DNA of 64,000 nucleotides from Rikenellaceae bacterium (lineage in GTDB: Bacteria; Bacteroidota; Bacteroidia; Bacteroidales; Rikenellaceae). Of this stretch, positions 9,253 to 18,447 are shown in pieces (position 1 is the stretch's first letter; every line of letters starts with the position of its first letter). Below the pieces are notes generated by a model. The model did no database searches, had not been told where the DNA came from, and worked only from the letters and a program-made list of their open reading frames with translations. The stretch covers positions 1 to 64,000 of the forward strand of contig JAFRZW010000003.1 of the NCBI GenBank assembly GCA_017442365.1, read 5' to 3'. The position numbers and the translations under genes were made by a program.

Positions 9253-9858
9253 ATGCTGACTGAACAAGCCAACAAAATCTTCTGTCGCGCTATCGACGAC
9301 TACCACCGCCACGACAATGTGGATACCGTAATCGAAAATCCATTTGAGGAGGGATCGCTCGAATTTCTGCTCTATCACAAGAATTGGATCGACACCGTAC
9401 AGTGGCATCTCGAAGATATTATCCGCGACCCACACATCGACCCCGTTGATGCACTGAATCTCAAACGCCGTATCGACCGTTCGAATCAGGTACGTTGCGA
9501 TATGGTAGAGTATATCGACTCTTTCCTGCTCAACAAATACAAAGATATTGTACCTGCCGCAGACGCCCGTATCAATACCGAGACCCCCGCGTGGGCAATC
9601 GACCGTCTGTCGATCCTCGCACTCAAAATCTACCATATGCGCGCCGAAGTCGAGCGCGATGACGTCGATGATGAGCATCGTGCAGCGTGCCAAGCCAAGC
9701 TCGATGTGCTCGTTCAGCAGCAGGCAGACCTCTCGATCGCTATCGAGGAGTTGATCGAGGATATTGAGGCCGGTCGTAAGTATATGAAGGTCTATCGCCA
9801 GATGAAGATGTACAACGACCCCGCACTCAACCCCATTCTCTATGCCCAAAAGCGATAG
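9253..9858 (+). CDS. DUF4254 family protein
   Basis: A 201-residue, largely helical, soluble protein of the DUF4254 family, found in Bacteroidota next to family-9 glycosyltransferases. Recognisable family segments are the HKNWIDTVQWHLEDIIRDP stretch, AWAIDRLSILALKIYHM and KMYNDPALNPILY. The function is unknown; the constant pairing with GT9, here with a 17-base overlap, suggests a role in the same envelope glycan step. I took the ATG at 9253 rather than the TTG at 9232 because related proteins start at this point. Confidence 0.88.
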   Translation: MLTEQANKIFCRAIDDYHRHDNVDTVIENPFEEGSLEFLLYHKNWIDTVQWHLEDIIRDPHIDPVDALNLKRRIDRSNQVRCDMVEYIDSFLLNKYKDIVPAADARINTETPAWAIDRLSILALKIYHMRAEVERDDVDDEHRAACQAKLDVLVQQQADLSIAIEELIEDIEAGRKYMKVYRQMKMYNDPALNPILYAQKR

Positions 9859-10855
9859 AATACTCGTCGTGCGCCTTTCGGCAATGGGCGACGTAGCAAT
9901 GACCGTTCACGCCGTTGCCGCACTGCGTCGTGCGTATCCCGATGTAGCTATCACGATGCTCACACGTCGCGCGTGGATACCCTTCTTCCGCGATGTAGAG
10001 CGAGTGGATTTCCTCACGCTCGAAGGGGCGAATGGCGAAAAGGGCATTGCCCGCGTGTTCCAGCTGGCATCGGAGGCGGCAGCAAGTGGCGTTACGCACG
10101 TAGCCGATCTGCACGATGTCTTGCGCACGAAATTGCTGCGCGCGTTGTTGCGTCTGCGCGGTTGCCGAGTGGCGAAAATCGACAAGGAGAAGGCCCTCAA
10201 AGAGCGCGCTACACGCCCCACAGACAAGGACCTTACGCCCCTGCGCCATAGCGTCGAGCGATATGCCGACGTACTAAGCAAGGTTGGCTATCCGATTGAG
10301 TTGCCGCAGGTTGGACGTTATGAGCGAGCGCTGCCGGCACCATTCGGGGAGCGCAGCGAGGGACGTTGGATCGGCATTGCGCCATTCTCGAAGCAGGAGG
10401 GCAAGACCTACCCCGCACCTCTGCGCGAGCAGTTGGTTGGGTTGGCAGCCGAGGAGTTCGATCGCGTGTTTATCTTTTCGGGCGGTGGAGCCGAGCGCGA
10501 ATTTGCAGGCGCGATGGAGAACCGCCACCCGAACGTTACGGCAGTTTTCGGGCGTATCCGCTTGGACGAGGAGGTCGATCTGATGGCCAACCTCGACGCA
10601 ATGGTCTCGATGGATTCGTCGGCAATGCATATGGCCTCGCTCGTCGGGACACCGACCGTATCGGTTTGGGGAGCAACACACCCCGCAACGGGTTTTTACG
10701 GCTGGGGCAGCAGCTCCGAGAACCGATTACAGCTCGACCTACCCTGCCGACCTTGTTCGGTCTATGGCGAGAAGGCGTGTCAGTTTGGCGATTACCGCTG
10801 TATGCGAGTCGCACCCGAACGGATTATCGAACGATTGAGAGCAATCACCCAATAA
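9842..10855 (+). CDS. Glycosyltransferase family 9 (heptosyltransferase-like)
   Basis: A 337-residue cytoplasmic GT-B enzyme of family GT9, which transfers heptose or a related sugar onto lipopolysaccharide core. It opens with the family motif ILVVRLSAMGDVAMT and contains the acceptor/donor-side segments IGIAPFSKQEGKTYP and DSSAMHMASLVGTPTVSVWGATHP. A Cys-rich tail (LPCRPCSVYGEKACQFGDYRCM) is typical of the Bacteroidota branch. It overlaps the DUF4254 gene by 17 bases and is translationally coupled to it. Confidence 0.92.
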   Translation: MPKSDRILVVRLSAMGDVAMTVHAVAALRRAYPDVAITMLTRRAWIPFFRDVERVDFLTLEGANGEKGIARVFQLASEAAASGVTHVADLHDVLRTKLLRALLRLRGCRVAKIDKEKALKERATRPTDKDLTPLRHSVERYADVLSKVGYPIELPQVGRYERALPAPFGERSEGRWIGIAPFSKQEGKTYPAPLREQLVGLAAEEFDRVFIFSGGGAEREFAGAMENRHPNVTAVFGRIRLDEEVDLMANLDAMVSMDSSAMHMASLVGTPTVSVWGATHPATGFYGWGSSSENRLQLDLPCRPCSVYGEKACQFGDYRCMRVAPERIIERLRAITQ

Positions 10856-10861
10856 AGCAAC

Positions 10862-10892
10862 AATGCCCGCAGTTGAGTGCGGGCATTTTTTA
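10862..10892 (+). terminator. Terminator between GT9 and the TolC-type gene
   Basis: AATGCCCGC (10862-10870) pairs with GCGGGCATT (10879-10887), followed by a T run. It sits between convergent genes and mainly serves the plus strand. Confidence 0.85.
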
Positions 10893-12137
10893 TTCCGTTG
10901 AAGTTACACGCCGATAATCCGCCACGGCAAGATGCAGATTCAGCGCCGCCTCCAACGCATTCTCATAGACCTGCAACCACGACAATTGTGCCGACAACAC
11001 ATCAAGAATGGTCAGCTGACCCTCGTTATACGAATAGGTACTCAGTTCGAGATTCTCACGCGCAATATCCAAATCCCGACGCGACGCGAGCGACTGCGAA
11101 AGGCTATTTTCGATCGACGACCAAGCGTCGGTTTCGTCGCGTATGATCTGATCACGAAGTTGATCGTGCTCGTTCTGCCGCATTGCAACTTGCTGACGCG
11201 CAACCGCTTCCGACCGTCGTCGCGCACCCCAACCGAATATCGGCACATCGACCGAAAGGCTCACCGCTCCATCAATCGTAGTATGCCAATGGGTGTTTGG
11301 CGTGCGGGTCTGCCACACCGCACCAACCCCCGCTGCAATCTGAGGCAGGTAGGCCGAGCGCGCCAATCGAACCCCAATCAACGCCTGATCGACACGCAAC
11401 TGCGAGGCAAGAAAATCACCCCGACGATCGAGTATCTCATCGAGCACCATTCGTGTGGGCACCTCAACAACCGTCATCACGCTATCAGCCGGAACATTTC
11501 CCACCGCCTGCTCGACTCCCATCAACACGTTAAAATTGTGAAGAGCAACCTGATAGGCCTGCTCGGCTGCCACCAAGCCATACTCCGCCTCGCTGAGTCG
11601 CGTATCGGTCATCAGCACATCGCTCCGCGAGATGTATCCATTCTCGAATCGCGCATCAACAACCCGTTTCAGAGAGCGAATAATATCGACATACTGCTCG
11701 GTAATGCGCAAGCGATCGCGCGCCGCCGCCAAATTCCAATAGGCATCGTCGGCCGCATAGACCACCTCATACTGCGTAAAAAACTCATCACTCAGGGCAG
11801 CGTCTGCTCCCACGCGATCGCTCTCATACGTTGCCCGTCGCGCCCCACCCGCATAAATCGTCTGGACAACAAGCGGTTGTACCGAGAACGAGAAGGGTTT
11901 GACCCCCGCGTGCTGACGCAGTGCGACCTCGAATCGACCCGCCGCATCGAGCCTCGGCAGCAATCCAGTATGGCTCAGTGCCGCCTGCTCCTCAGCTGCG
12001 AGTGTCGCCGAACGCGCAATGCGCAACGTATGGCTATAATCAACCACCGCACGACGATACTCATCGACCGAAATATGATTTTGCGCACGCACGACAACTA
12101 CGCTGAAAATCAACAATATACTCAATATTTTTCTCAT
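10890..12137 (-). CDS. TolC-family outer-membrane efflux channel
   Basis: A 415-residue TolC-type channel that carries efflux substrate across the outer membrane. It has a signal peptide (about 1-18) and the two internally similar helical-hairpin halves of outer-membrane efflux proteins, with long amphipathic helices (for example near residues 150-200 and 330-390). It is the last gene of a three-gene RND operon: its ATG overlaps the pump stop codon by four bases. The substrate is unknown. Confidence 0.93.
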   Translation of the reverse strand: MRKILSILLIFSVVVVRAQNHISVDEYRRAVVDYSHTLRIARSATLAAEEQAALSHTGLLPRLDAAGRFEVALRQHAGVKPFSFSVQPLVVQTIYAGGARRATYESDRVGADAALSDEFFTQYEVVYAADDAYWNLAAARDRLRITEQYVDIIRSLKRVVDARFENGYISRSDVLMTDTRLSEAEYGLVAAEQAYQVALHNFNVLMGVEQAVGNVPADSVMTVVEVPTRMVLDEILDRRGDFLASQLRVDQALIGVRLARSAYLPQIAAGVGAVWQTRTPNTHWHTTIDGAVSLSVDVPIFGWGARRRSEAVARQQVAMRQNEHDQLRDQIIRDETDAWSSIENSLSQSLASRRDLDIARENLELSTYSYNEGQLTILDVLSAQLSWLQVYENALEAALNLHLAVADYRRVTSTE

Positions 12138-15100
12138 AATTTACGAACATTGAAAAAGAGCGAATAACAGACCGGCAGGAAGAAAACAGTCAGCAACGTA
12201 GCCATCAGCAGACCGCCCATAATCGTCGCTGCCATACCCCCGAACATCGCGTCGAACAGCAGTGGCAACATTCCGAGAATGGTCGTTACCGAAGCCAACA
12301 CCACGGGGACAACACGCGACTGCGTGGCACGCACCAATGCCTCGTAAGCATCTGCACCTGAGCGCATTTCGACGTCAATCTGATCGACCAGCACCACCGC
12401 ATTTTTGATATTCATACCCACCAATCCGAGCAAACCGAGCAGCGCAAAGAAGTCGAACATTCGCCCCGTAACGAGCAATCCCGCCACCACACCAACAAAT
12501 ATCAACGGCAACATCAACAATATCACCACAGGACGTCGGTAATCACCGAACAACAGTAGCAAAACAAAGAAAATCAACACCATAGTCAGTGGCAGATTGG
12601 CCGCCAACGCCGCATTCGATTCGCTTTGCGACTCCTGCTCGCCAAAAACGCGCATCGTATAACCCTCGGGCAGAGCCACCTCGCGCTCGATTCGCGCGTG
12701 CAGACGGTCGAATAGCTGCTTGCTATTTTGCCCGCGCACAGGATCACATTGCGCCTTCATCACTCGCTCACGGTTGAAACGCTTGATCACCCCCAAACGG
12801 TAGTCGAAATCGAACTCCGCAACCGCCTGCTCCAACGGATAAACACGCCCGTTGGGATTGAATACGGGCAGCACCTGCATATTCGTAAGGTTATAGTTAT
12901 CAATATTTTCGTCCTTCAAAACAATCGGTACACGACGATCGTCCTCACGAAAAACACCCAACTCATAACCCGACGTGGCGAGCGTCAGACTTCGCGCCAA
13001 CTGCTCACGTGTAACTCGGATTCGCTGCCCCGTCATCTGCGAATAGACGGGCAGCCACGTGGGCACGCGATTGCCCCAACTATTGCGCACCGAGGTCGCC
13101 CCCGCCTCCTCACGCATAATCGCCATCGCCTGCTCGGTCAGCCGAGTCAGCGTGTCGATATTGTTGCCGATAAATCCAAATTCGATCGAACTTTCGACTG
13201 CCGGCGAGAGCTTAAACAGCGACGAGCGCACCAATACATCGGGCTGATTTTCAAGCGCATATTTATAGAAACGCTCCTCGACTGCCGAGGTCGAATCGGC
13301 GTCCGAGAGTTCAACCAAAATGTTTGCAAAATTGTCGCGCGGCCCGAACGAAGAGCTTGCCAGATAGTATCGTGGCGGGGTCGAGCCGACGGTCGATGAC
13401 ACACGCCGCACCGACGGTTGGCGTTCGAGCCACGCGCACATCTGCTCGACGCGCTCGGCCGTCGCGTGGATATTGTACCCATCGGGCAAAAAGCAATCGG
13501 CACGAAAATAGGGTTTATCGAGCGACGGAAAGAAGTTCTGGGGCATAGCACGCATCGCCACCAACGACCCTACAAACAGCACAACGACCGCCACGACGGT
13601 CAGCACGCGGTGCGCCAACAGCCACTCCAACACACGTGTAAATCGCTCAAACGCAGGCGATAGCCCCGTTTTTTCGGTCGCCCTCACAGCGGGACGTATC
13701 AATGCGATGCCGAGCAGTGGCGTCTGGGTGAGGGCAAGCACCCAACTCAACAAGAGCGAACAAGCCACGACCACAAACAGCGGTTTGACCATTTCGGCAA
13801 CAGCCGACGCCGCCAACTGCAACGGGAGGAACGAGCAGATCGCTACGAGCGTGGCTCCCAGCAAGTTCCACTTCGGACGCGACGCCCCCTCGACCAACGC
13901 TTCGGCAGGTTTCACACCGCGGTCGATCGCACGTCGGGCGTTATCAACCACCACGATCGCATTATCGACCAGCATTCCCATCGCAATGATAAATCCCGCC
14001 AACGAGGTGCGATTCAGACCCTCGCCCACGGTCAGCATTATCAACATCGTGCCTCCGATCGCCAACACCAGCGACGACCCGATCACCACGCCCTGACGCA
14101 AGCCCATCACGAGCATAATCACCGCCACGACAATCGCAACCGACTCCAACAGATTGATAATGAACTGATTATTTGCCTCGCGCGCAATCTCATCCTCAGG
14201 ATAAAGCGCCACGATCTCCATTCCGACGGGCATCTGTGAAGCGATCGCACGCAGCTCCTCAGCCACAGCGCGACCACTCCGCACAACATCGCGTGCAGGA
14301 TCGGTCGCAATGCCGATACCGATGGCCCGCTCGCCATCGACACGCATTATCGACGTGGGAGGTTCGACAACCTCGCGCTCGATTCGTGCCACATCACCCA
14401 ATCGGAATTGCTTGCCTTCGGACGAGGTAAGCAACTGATCTGCAATATCATCGAGCGAACGATAGGTACCCGTTTCGAGAATGCGTATCTGCATCTCGCC
14501 CGCCTGCTTTTCGCCACTATCGACCACGCGGTTCTGACCGCTCATCGCCGCAATGATACTTTCGGGACGAATCGAGAAATTGCTCAGTCGAGCCATCGAA
14601 ACATACACATTCACAACAGGTTGCTGCTCGCCATAGAGTGCAACTTTCTGCACGCCGTCGATCGTCGCTACACGTCGTTTGATCTCCTGTGCCCACTCGC
14701 GTAACTCCTCGTCGTCGATACCCTCGCCGCCCTTCAAACCGTAATAGATCCCATAGAGATCACCAAAATCGTCGCCAACCGAGATCGTCGATGCGCCCTC
14801 AGGTAGCTCAGTCTGAACATTTTGCACCTTGCGCCGCAATTCGTCCCACATCTGCGGCATACGATCGGCAGGCGTCGAGGGCAACAGCTCGACCACGATG
14901 CGCGACAGCCCGTAATAGGACTCGGACGTAATCTTATAGATCGAGCGCATCGACTGCACCTCACGCTCGATCGGTTCGGTTATCAACCGCTCTACCTCCT
15001 CGGGCGACGCACCCTCGTAGCGAGTCATCAGCACTGCACTCTTGATCACAAACGGAGCGTCCTCCTTCTTACCCAAACGTGTGAAAGCATACACGCCTCC

Positions 15101-15169
15101 AACGAGCATTACCGCCAGCACAAACCACACCACACGTGGCCGACGTAGCGAATATTCGGTCAGGTTCAT
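12134..15169 (-). CDS. RND-family inner-membrane efflux pump
   Basis: A 1011-residue proton-driven RND pump (AcrB/HAE1-like group). It shows the N-terminal TM1, a large periplasmic loop, a block of TM segments with the charged relay region GMLVDNAIVVVDNARR in TM4, a second periplasmic loop and the C-terminal TM block with GMNIKNAVVLVDQ. It should expel drugs, dyes, bile-type amphiphiles or metals together with the adaptor (11 bases upstream) and the TolC channel (overlapping downstream). The length fits the family. Residues of the export pocket do not allow me to name a substrate. Confidence 0.95.
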   Translation of the reverse strand: MNLTEYSLRRPRVVWFVLAVMLVGGVYAFTRLGKKEDAPFVIKSAVLMTRYEGASPEEVERLITEPIEREVQSMRSIYKITSESYYGLSRIVVELLPSTPADRMPQMWDELRRKVQNVQTELPEGASTISVGDDFGDLYGIYYGLKGGEGIDDEELREWAQEIKRRVATIDGVQKVALYGEQQPVVNVYVSMARLSNFSIRPESIIAAMSGQNRVVDSGEKQAGEMQIRILETGTYRSLDDIADQLLTSSEGKQFRLGDVARIEREVVEPPTSIMRVDGERAIGIGIATDPARDVVRSGRAVAEELRAIASQMPVGMEIVALYPEDEIAREANNQFIINLLESVAIVVAVIMLVMGLRQGVVIGSSLVLAIGGTMLIMLTVGEGLNRTSLAGFIIAMGMLVDNAIVVVDNARRAIDRGVKPAEALVEGASRPKWNLLGATLVAICSFLPLQLAASAVAEMVKPLFVVVACSLLLSWVLALTQTPLLGIALIRPAVRATEKTGLSPAFERFTRVLEWLLAHRVLTVVAVVVLFVGSLVAMRAMPQNFFPSLDKPYFRADCFLPDGYNIHATAERVEQMCAWLERQPSVRRVSSTVGSTPPRYYLASSSFGPRDNFANILVELSDADSTSAVEERFYKYALENQPDVLVRSSLFKLSPAVESSIEFGFIGNNIDTLTRLTEQAMAIMREEAGATSVRNSWGNRVPTWLPVYSQMTGQRIRVTREQLARSLTLATSGYELGVFREDDRRVPIVLKDENIDNYNLTNMQVLPVFNPNGRVYPLEQAVAEFDFDYRLGVIKRFNRERVMKAQCDPVRGQNSKQLFDRLHARIEREVALPEGYTMRVFGEQESQSESNAALAANLPLTMVLIFFVLLLLFGDYRRPVVILLMLPLIFVGVVAGLLVTGRMFDFFALLGLLGLVGMNIKNAVVLVDQIDVEMRSGADAYEALVRATQSRVVPVVLASVTTILGMLPLLFDAMFGGMAATIMGGLLMATLLTVFFLPVCYSLFFNVRKL

Positions 15170-15180
15170 ACGCGCGTAAC

Positions 15181-16221
15181 TTATTGAATTACAACCACTC
15201 GTTCGTTCTCTTGCAAGCGATAGACGCCAGCCGTAACCACCTGCTCACCTCCCGACAGACCACGCTCGACAACCACCCGATTGCGCCCGAAGATCTCACC
15301 CAACGTGATCGGTTGCAGATGTACCGCGCCATCGCGTACCACCCACACATACGTACCACCTCCCGTCGGGGCATAGACCGCACTCAGCGGCACCGACACC
15401 TCGTCGCTCGCACGCGATTGAACAATCTGCATAGTTACGGTACACGACATACCGGGCGTGATGTCGAATCGACCTGCGGGCAAAGGCTCACGCAGACCGA
15501 GCGACACGGGAAATCCCGACGCATCGGACGACGTCTCGACATACTCCTTCAAATAGGCCGGAAACTGCACGCCACGATAATTATCGAACTCAACCGAGAA
15601 ACGTACCGACGTATCGCTCAACAGATTAAGCCCACTCTCGGGCATCGTGAATTTCACACTTCGCGTACGGGGATCGACCAATCGCACGATACTCTGCCCC
15701 GCATTGACACGCTGATAGGTATCGACAAACTGACGCTCGATAATCCCCTCGAATGGCGCACGCAGTTTGGTCTCGGCAAGCACGTCCGACGCATTTTCAT
15801 ACTCCGACCGAGCCTGCACAAACTGCGTCTGAGCGACCTCATACTCAGCGCGCGAAATCGCCTGACGTTCAAGCAGTCGCTGTGCTCGTTCGTACTGCGA
15901 TCGAGCCGTTTCGAAGGCCGAGCGCGCCGCATCGCGCTGCCGCTCAAACTCCTTCGGATCGAGTTGCGCAATGACGTACCCCGCAGGAATCAGTCGCCCC
16001 TCGCTAATATCAATTCGCTCGACCAGACCTCCCACCTTAAATGCCAAATTAGTGGAGTTGTCGGCAGTAGACATTCCCGCAAAATCCTTATCGATAAAAT
16101 CAAGACGCTCAACCGTTTGCACCTTAACGCGACGTTCGGGCAGCGCATTGGGCGAACCTCCACGGCACCCCACCGCCACCACCCCGAAGAGCAACATAGC
16201 CACACGAAAACTGTTCATCAT
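15181..16221 (-). CDS. RND efflux periplasmic adaptor lipoprotein
   Basis: A 346-residue membrane-fusion protein joining the pump to the TolC channel. The signal peptide ends in a lipobox (VAVGC, Cys about 18-19). A split lipoyl domain, a coiled-coil hairpin (about 90-150, with Gln/Arg/Glu repeats), a beta-barrel and a membrane-proximal domain follow in the usual order. Either of two adjacent ATGs (16221 or 16218) may start it. A strong terminator hairpin ends only eight bases before this start, so expression may depend on read-through or attenuation (see findings). Confidence 0.92.
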   Translation of the reverse strand: MMNSFRVAMLLFGVVAVGCRGGSPNALPERRVKVQTVERLDFIDKDFAGMSTADNSTNLAFKVGGLVERIDISEGRLIPAGYVIAQLDPKEFERQRDAARSAFETARSQYERAQRLLERQAISRAEYEVAQTQFVQARSEYENASDVLAETKLRAPFEGIIERQFVDTYQRVNAGQSIVRLVDPRTRSVKFTMPESGLNLLSDTSVRFSVEFDNYRGVQFPAYLKEYVETSSDASGFPVSLGLREPLPAGRFDITPGMSCTVTMQIVQSRASDEVSVPLSAVYAPTGGGTYVWVVRDGAVHLQPITLGEIFGRNRVVVERGLSGGEQVVTAGVYRLQENERVVVIQ

Positions 16222-16229
16222 AGCACACG

Positions 16230-16272
16230 AAAAAAGAGTTACCGAAGCGAGCCTCGTGCTCACCTCGGTAAC
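16230..16272 (-). terminator. Terminator or attenuator between ybaK and the efflux operon
   Basis: On the minus strand the arms GTTACCGA and TCGGTAAC (16265-16272 and 16238-16245) enclose an inner CGAG-C-CTCG stem and are followed by a run of six T (16230-16235). The adaptor start codon begins eight bases further on. Confidence 0.8.
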
Positions 16273-16311
16273 CCCATTCCTCAATTTTCGTGCCCGCTTT
16301 CGGGTCGTGCG

Positions 16312-16791
16312 TTAAGCCGTCAGCTCGGCCACCGTCGCCCCGACAAATTCGATCAGATCGCGCGGCGAAATCCCGATCTGCAAACCACGCACACCCGCAC
16401 TTATATAGATATGATCGTGCGCCTCGCAGCTACTATCGATATAGGTCGGGAACGGTTTTTTCATTCCGATTGGCGAGCAACCTCCGCGAATGTAGCCCGT
16501 CGTAGCGAGCAGTTCGCGTACGTGGATCATCTCGGCGCTCTTGTTGCCCGACACGCGCGCCGCCGCCTTCAAATCGACCTCGCAGTTGCCCGCGATGACG
16601 CACACAAAGATTCCCGTACGATCGCCACGCAGCACCAACGTCTTGAATACCTGCTCGATAGGCTCGCCCAACTGCTCAGCCACGTGGCAGGCGTCGAGGT
16701 GCTCCTCATCGACCACATAGGGGACAAGTTCGTAGGCGATTTTGGCGCGATCGAGCAGTCGCGCTGCGTTTGTTTTATTGATTTTTGCCAT
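16312..16791 (-). CDS. ybaK: Cys-tRNA(Pro) deacylase, YbaK type
   Basis: A 159-residue cytoplasmic editing enzyme that hydrolyses cysteine wrongly attached to tRNA-Pro by prolyl-tRNA synthetase. The fold is recognisable from the VFKTLVLRGDR segment with the conserved lysine (Lys50), the GNCEVDLKAAA segment and the GGCSPIGMKK loop typical of YbaK. It is divergent to a ProXp-ala type editing gene with only 76 bases between the start codons. A minus-strand -7 box lies at 16813-16820. Confidence 0.93.
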   Translation of the reverse strand: MAKINKTNAARLLDRAKIAYELVPYVVDEEHLDACHVAEQLGEPIEQVFKTLVLRGDRTGIFVCVIAGNCEVDLKAAARVSGNKSAEMIHVRELLATTGYIRGGCSPIGMKKPFPTYIDSSCEAHDHIYISAGVRGLQIGISPRDLIEFVGATVAELTA

Positions 16792-16812
16792 CGGTTTTGC
16801 TTTTTCTCAGCA

Positions 16813-16840
16813 CAAATATACAAACTTTACGCTAACTTTG
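16813..16840. promoter_or_regulatory. Back-to-back promoters of the two tRNA-editing genes
   Basis: TATATTTG on the minus strand (16813-16820) faces ybaK, and TAACTTTG on the plus strand (16833-16840) faces the ProXp-type gene. The two -7 boxes are only 12 bases apart, so the polymerases cannot bind both at once. Confidence 0.65.
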
Positions 16841-16867
16841 TGCTCTCAAAAAAATCGAACTCAACTG

Positions 16868-17359
16868 ATGGAACGACGACAGAAAGTATTTGACTACCTC
16901 GACGCCCACTCGATCCGCTACGAGTGGTACGAACACCCCGAGGCCCCCACGATCGAGATCGCACGCGAACATTGGCGCAACGATGGCTCGACACATTGCA
17001 AGAATCTCTTTTTTCGCAACCATAAGGGCAACCGCCACTACTTGGTCTGCTTCGACAGCTCGCAGAATATGGCGATCCACGACCTCGAACAGCGCCTTCG
17101 CCAAGGCAAGCTCTCGTTTGCCTCGCAACAACGTATGGAACGCTATCTGGGGCTGCTGCCCGGCTCGGTGTCGCCCTTCGGATTGATCAACGACGAGGAG
17201 CACCACGTACATCTGTTCCTCGATCGTAATCTGCTCGACCGCCCCTCACTCAGCTTCCACCCCAACGACAACCGCGCTACGGTCGTCATCTCGCGCGAGG
17301 AGTTCGAGCGCTACCTCTCGATAGTCGGGAACACTTACGAGTATATTGAATTGTATTAG
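16868..17359 (+). CDS. Prolyl-tRNA editing protein, ProXp-ala/PrdX type
   Basis: A 163-residue free-standing editing domain related to the INS insertion of bacterial ProRS, which removes alanine wrongly attached to tRNA-Pro. The conserved catalytic lysine is Lys45 in THCKNLFFRN, and the LGLLPGSVSPFGLINDEEH segment is characteristic of the ProXp-ala branch. The ATG at 16868 is used because the longer frame (16742) runs through the divergent ybaK promoter. With YbaK next door the cell has both known trans-acting proofreaders for ProRS errors. Confidence 0.92.
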   Translation: MERRQKVFDYLDAHSIRYEWYEHPEAPTIEIAREHWRNDGSTHCKNLFFRNHKGNRHYLVCFDSSQNMAIHDLEQRLRQGKLSFASQQRMERYLGLLPGSVSPFGLINDEEHHVHLFLDRNLLDRPSLSFHPNDNRATVVISREEFERYLSIVGNTYEYIELY

Positions 17360-17454
17360 CGCAAGTTGTCGATTCGGCAAAATTGCCACACCTTCGCGGG
17401 CCCACCCTTAGGGCAAGCAGCCCAACACTCGAAGGTGCGTATATGCCTCAAATG

Positions 17455-17488
17455 AAAAAGCCGCACTACGTATCTGAGTGCGGCTTTT
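17455..17488. terminator. Bidirectional terminator between convergent genes
   Basis: AGCCGCACT and AGTGCGGCT arms with A and T runs on the two sides serve both the editing gene and mntP. Confidence 0.85.
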
Positions 17489-17503
17489 GTTGTGCATATT
17501 GAA

Positions 17504-18064
17504 TTACTCGACCAGAGTATGTTCGACGAGGATTTTGAGTCCCATCAGCACGAGCACCACTCCGCCTGCCAACTCGGCTTTCGACTTATAGCGGCAACCG
17601 AAGATATTGCCTACACGGACGCCTGCGGCTGAGAAGATGAAGGTCGTCAAGCCAATCACGGCCGCTGCTCCCCAAATCGGGACACCCAAAAACGCCAGCG
17701 AGACACCGACTGCCAACGCATCGATACTCGTAGCAATGGATAGCAACAACATTGTGCGTGCCGAAAAGTCGGGATTGACCTCACACGCCTCACCCGAACG
17801 CGATTCGCGGATCATATTTGTACCGATCAGCCCGAGTAGCACAAAGGCGAGCCAATGGTCGATATTGGCCACGACGCCCGAGAATGTCGAGCCAAGATAG
17901 TAACCGATAATGGGCATAAGCGCCTGAAAACCACCAAACCACGCACCTGCCTTCAAGTAGTGGGCAGGCAGTGCGCGTTGCACCGAAAGGCCCTTGCCGA
18001 TGGCGACCGCAAAGGCGTCCATCGATACTCCGATAGCGATTATGAGCAGTTCGGTGTTTGTCAT
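17504..18064 (-). CDS. mntP: Manganese efflux pump MntP
   Basis: A 186-residue inner-membrane protein with six hydrophobic segments arranged as two repeats, each carrying the family signature with acidic residue: SMDAFAVAIGKGL near residue 14 and TSIDALAVGVSLA near residue 110. MntP exports excess manganese. The start at 18064 follows a good minus-strand promoter at 18085-18115; only about 15 bases of leader remain, so there is no room for the manganese riboswitch seen upstream of mntP in some other bacteria. Confidence 0.92.
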   Translation of the reverse strand: MTNTELLIIAIGVSMDAFAVAIGKGLSVQRALPAHYLKAGAWFGGFQALMPIIGYYLGSTFSGVVANIDHWLAFVLLGLIGTNMIRESRSGEACEVNPDFSARTMLLLSIATSIDALAVGVSLAFLGVPIWGAAAVIGLTTFIFSAAGVRVGNIFGCRYKSKAELAGGVVLVLMGLKILVEHTLVE

Positions 18065-18084
18065 TTGAGCTTCGTTTAGTAGAA

Positions 18085-18115
18085 CAAAGATAGTGATATC
18101 GGTTGAGAAAAGCAA
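18085..18115 (-). promoter_or_regulatory. Promoter of mntP
   Basis: TATCTTTG (18085-18092) and TTG (18113-18115), 20 bases apart, on the minus strand. Confidence 0.75.
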
Positions 18116-18194
18116 AGACTAAGTTGTCCTAAAAGGTATTGCTGAGTGTCTATAAACGAAAAAGGAGGTGCATCACTGCGCCTCCTAATCCGCT

Positions 18195-18268
18195 CCTCAA
18201 GCAGGACTTGAACCTGCGACCCCCTGATTAACAGTCAGGTGCTCTAACCAACTGAGCTATTGAGGAAT
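18195..18268 (-). tRNA. tRNA-Asn (GTT)
   Basis: A 74-base cloverleaf with acceptor arms TCCTCAA/TTGAGGA, D-arm AGCTCAGTTGGTTAGAGC, anticodon stem CTGAC/GTCAG around GTT, and TTCAAGT T-loop. The discriminator is G; the CCA end is not encoded (CGG follows). Confidence 0.97.
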
Positions 18269-18417
18269 AATGAACCTTAAAACTTTAAGTTTGCTTTATG
18301 AAAAAGTTACCTTTGTTTTGCGAGTGCAAAGATACGTCAAATTTTTATTCCTCCAAACATTTTTGACAAAAATTTCACAATTATTTGCAAAAAAACGCGT
18401 TTTTACATCAAAAACCT

Positions 18418-18425
18418 TATATTTG
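18418..18425 (+). promoter_or_regulatory. -7 box of the DUF1573 gene
   Basis: TATATTTG, an exact match, 22 bases before the chosen ATG. It lies inside the longer frame from 18385 and argues against that start. Confidence 0.6.
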
Positions 18426-18447
18426 TAGTGCTATTATAAAAAGAGGT

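Noticed and set aside
15136..16893. A 585-residue plus frame over the efflux adaptor and ybaK
   Set aside because: It is antisense to two well-identified genes and has a low-complexity His/Arg/Thr-rich composition.
18064..18194. A manganese (yybP-ykoY) riboswitch before mntP
   Set aside because: The mntP promoter leaves only about 15 bases of leader, so no aptamer can fit.
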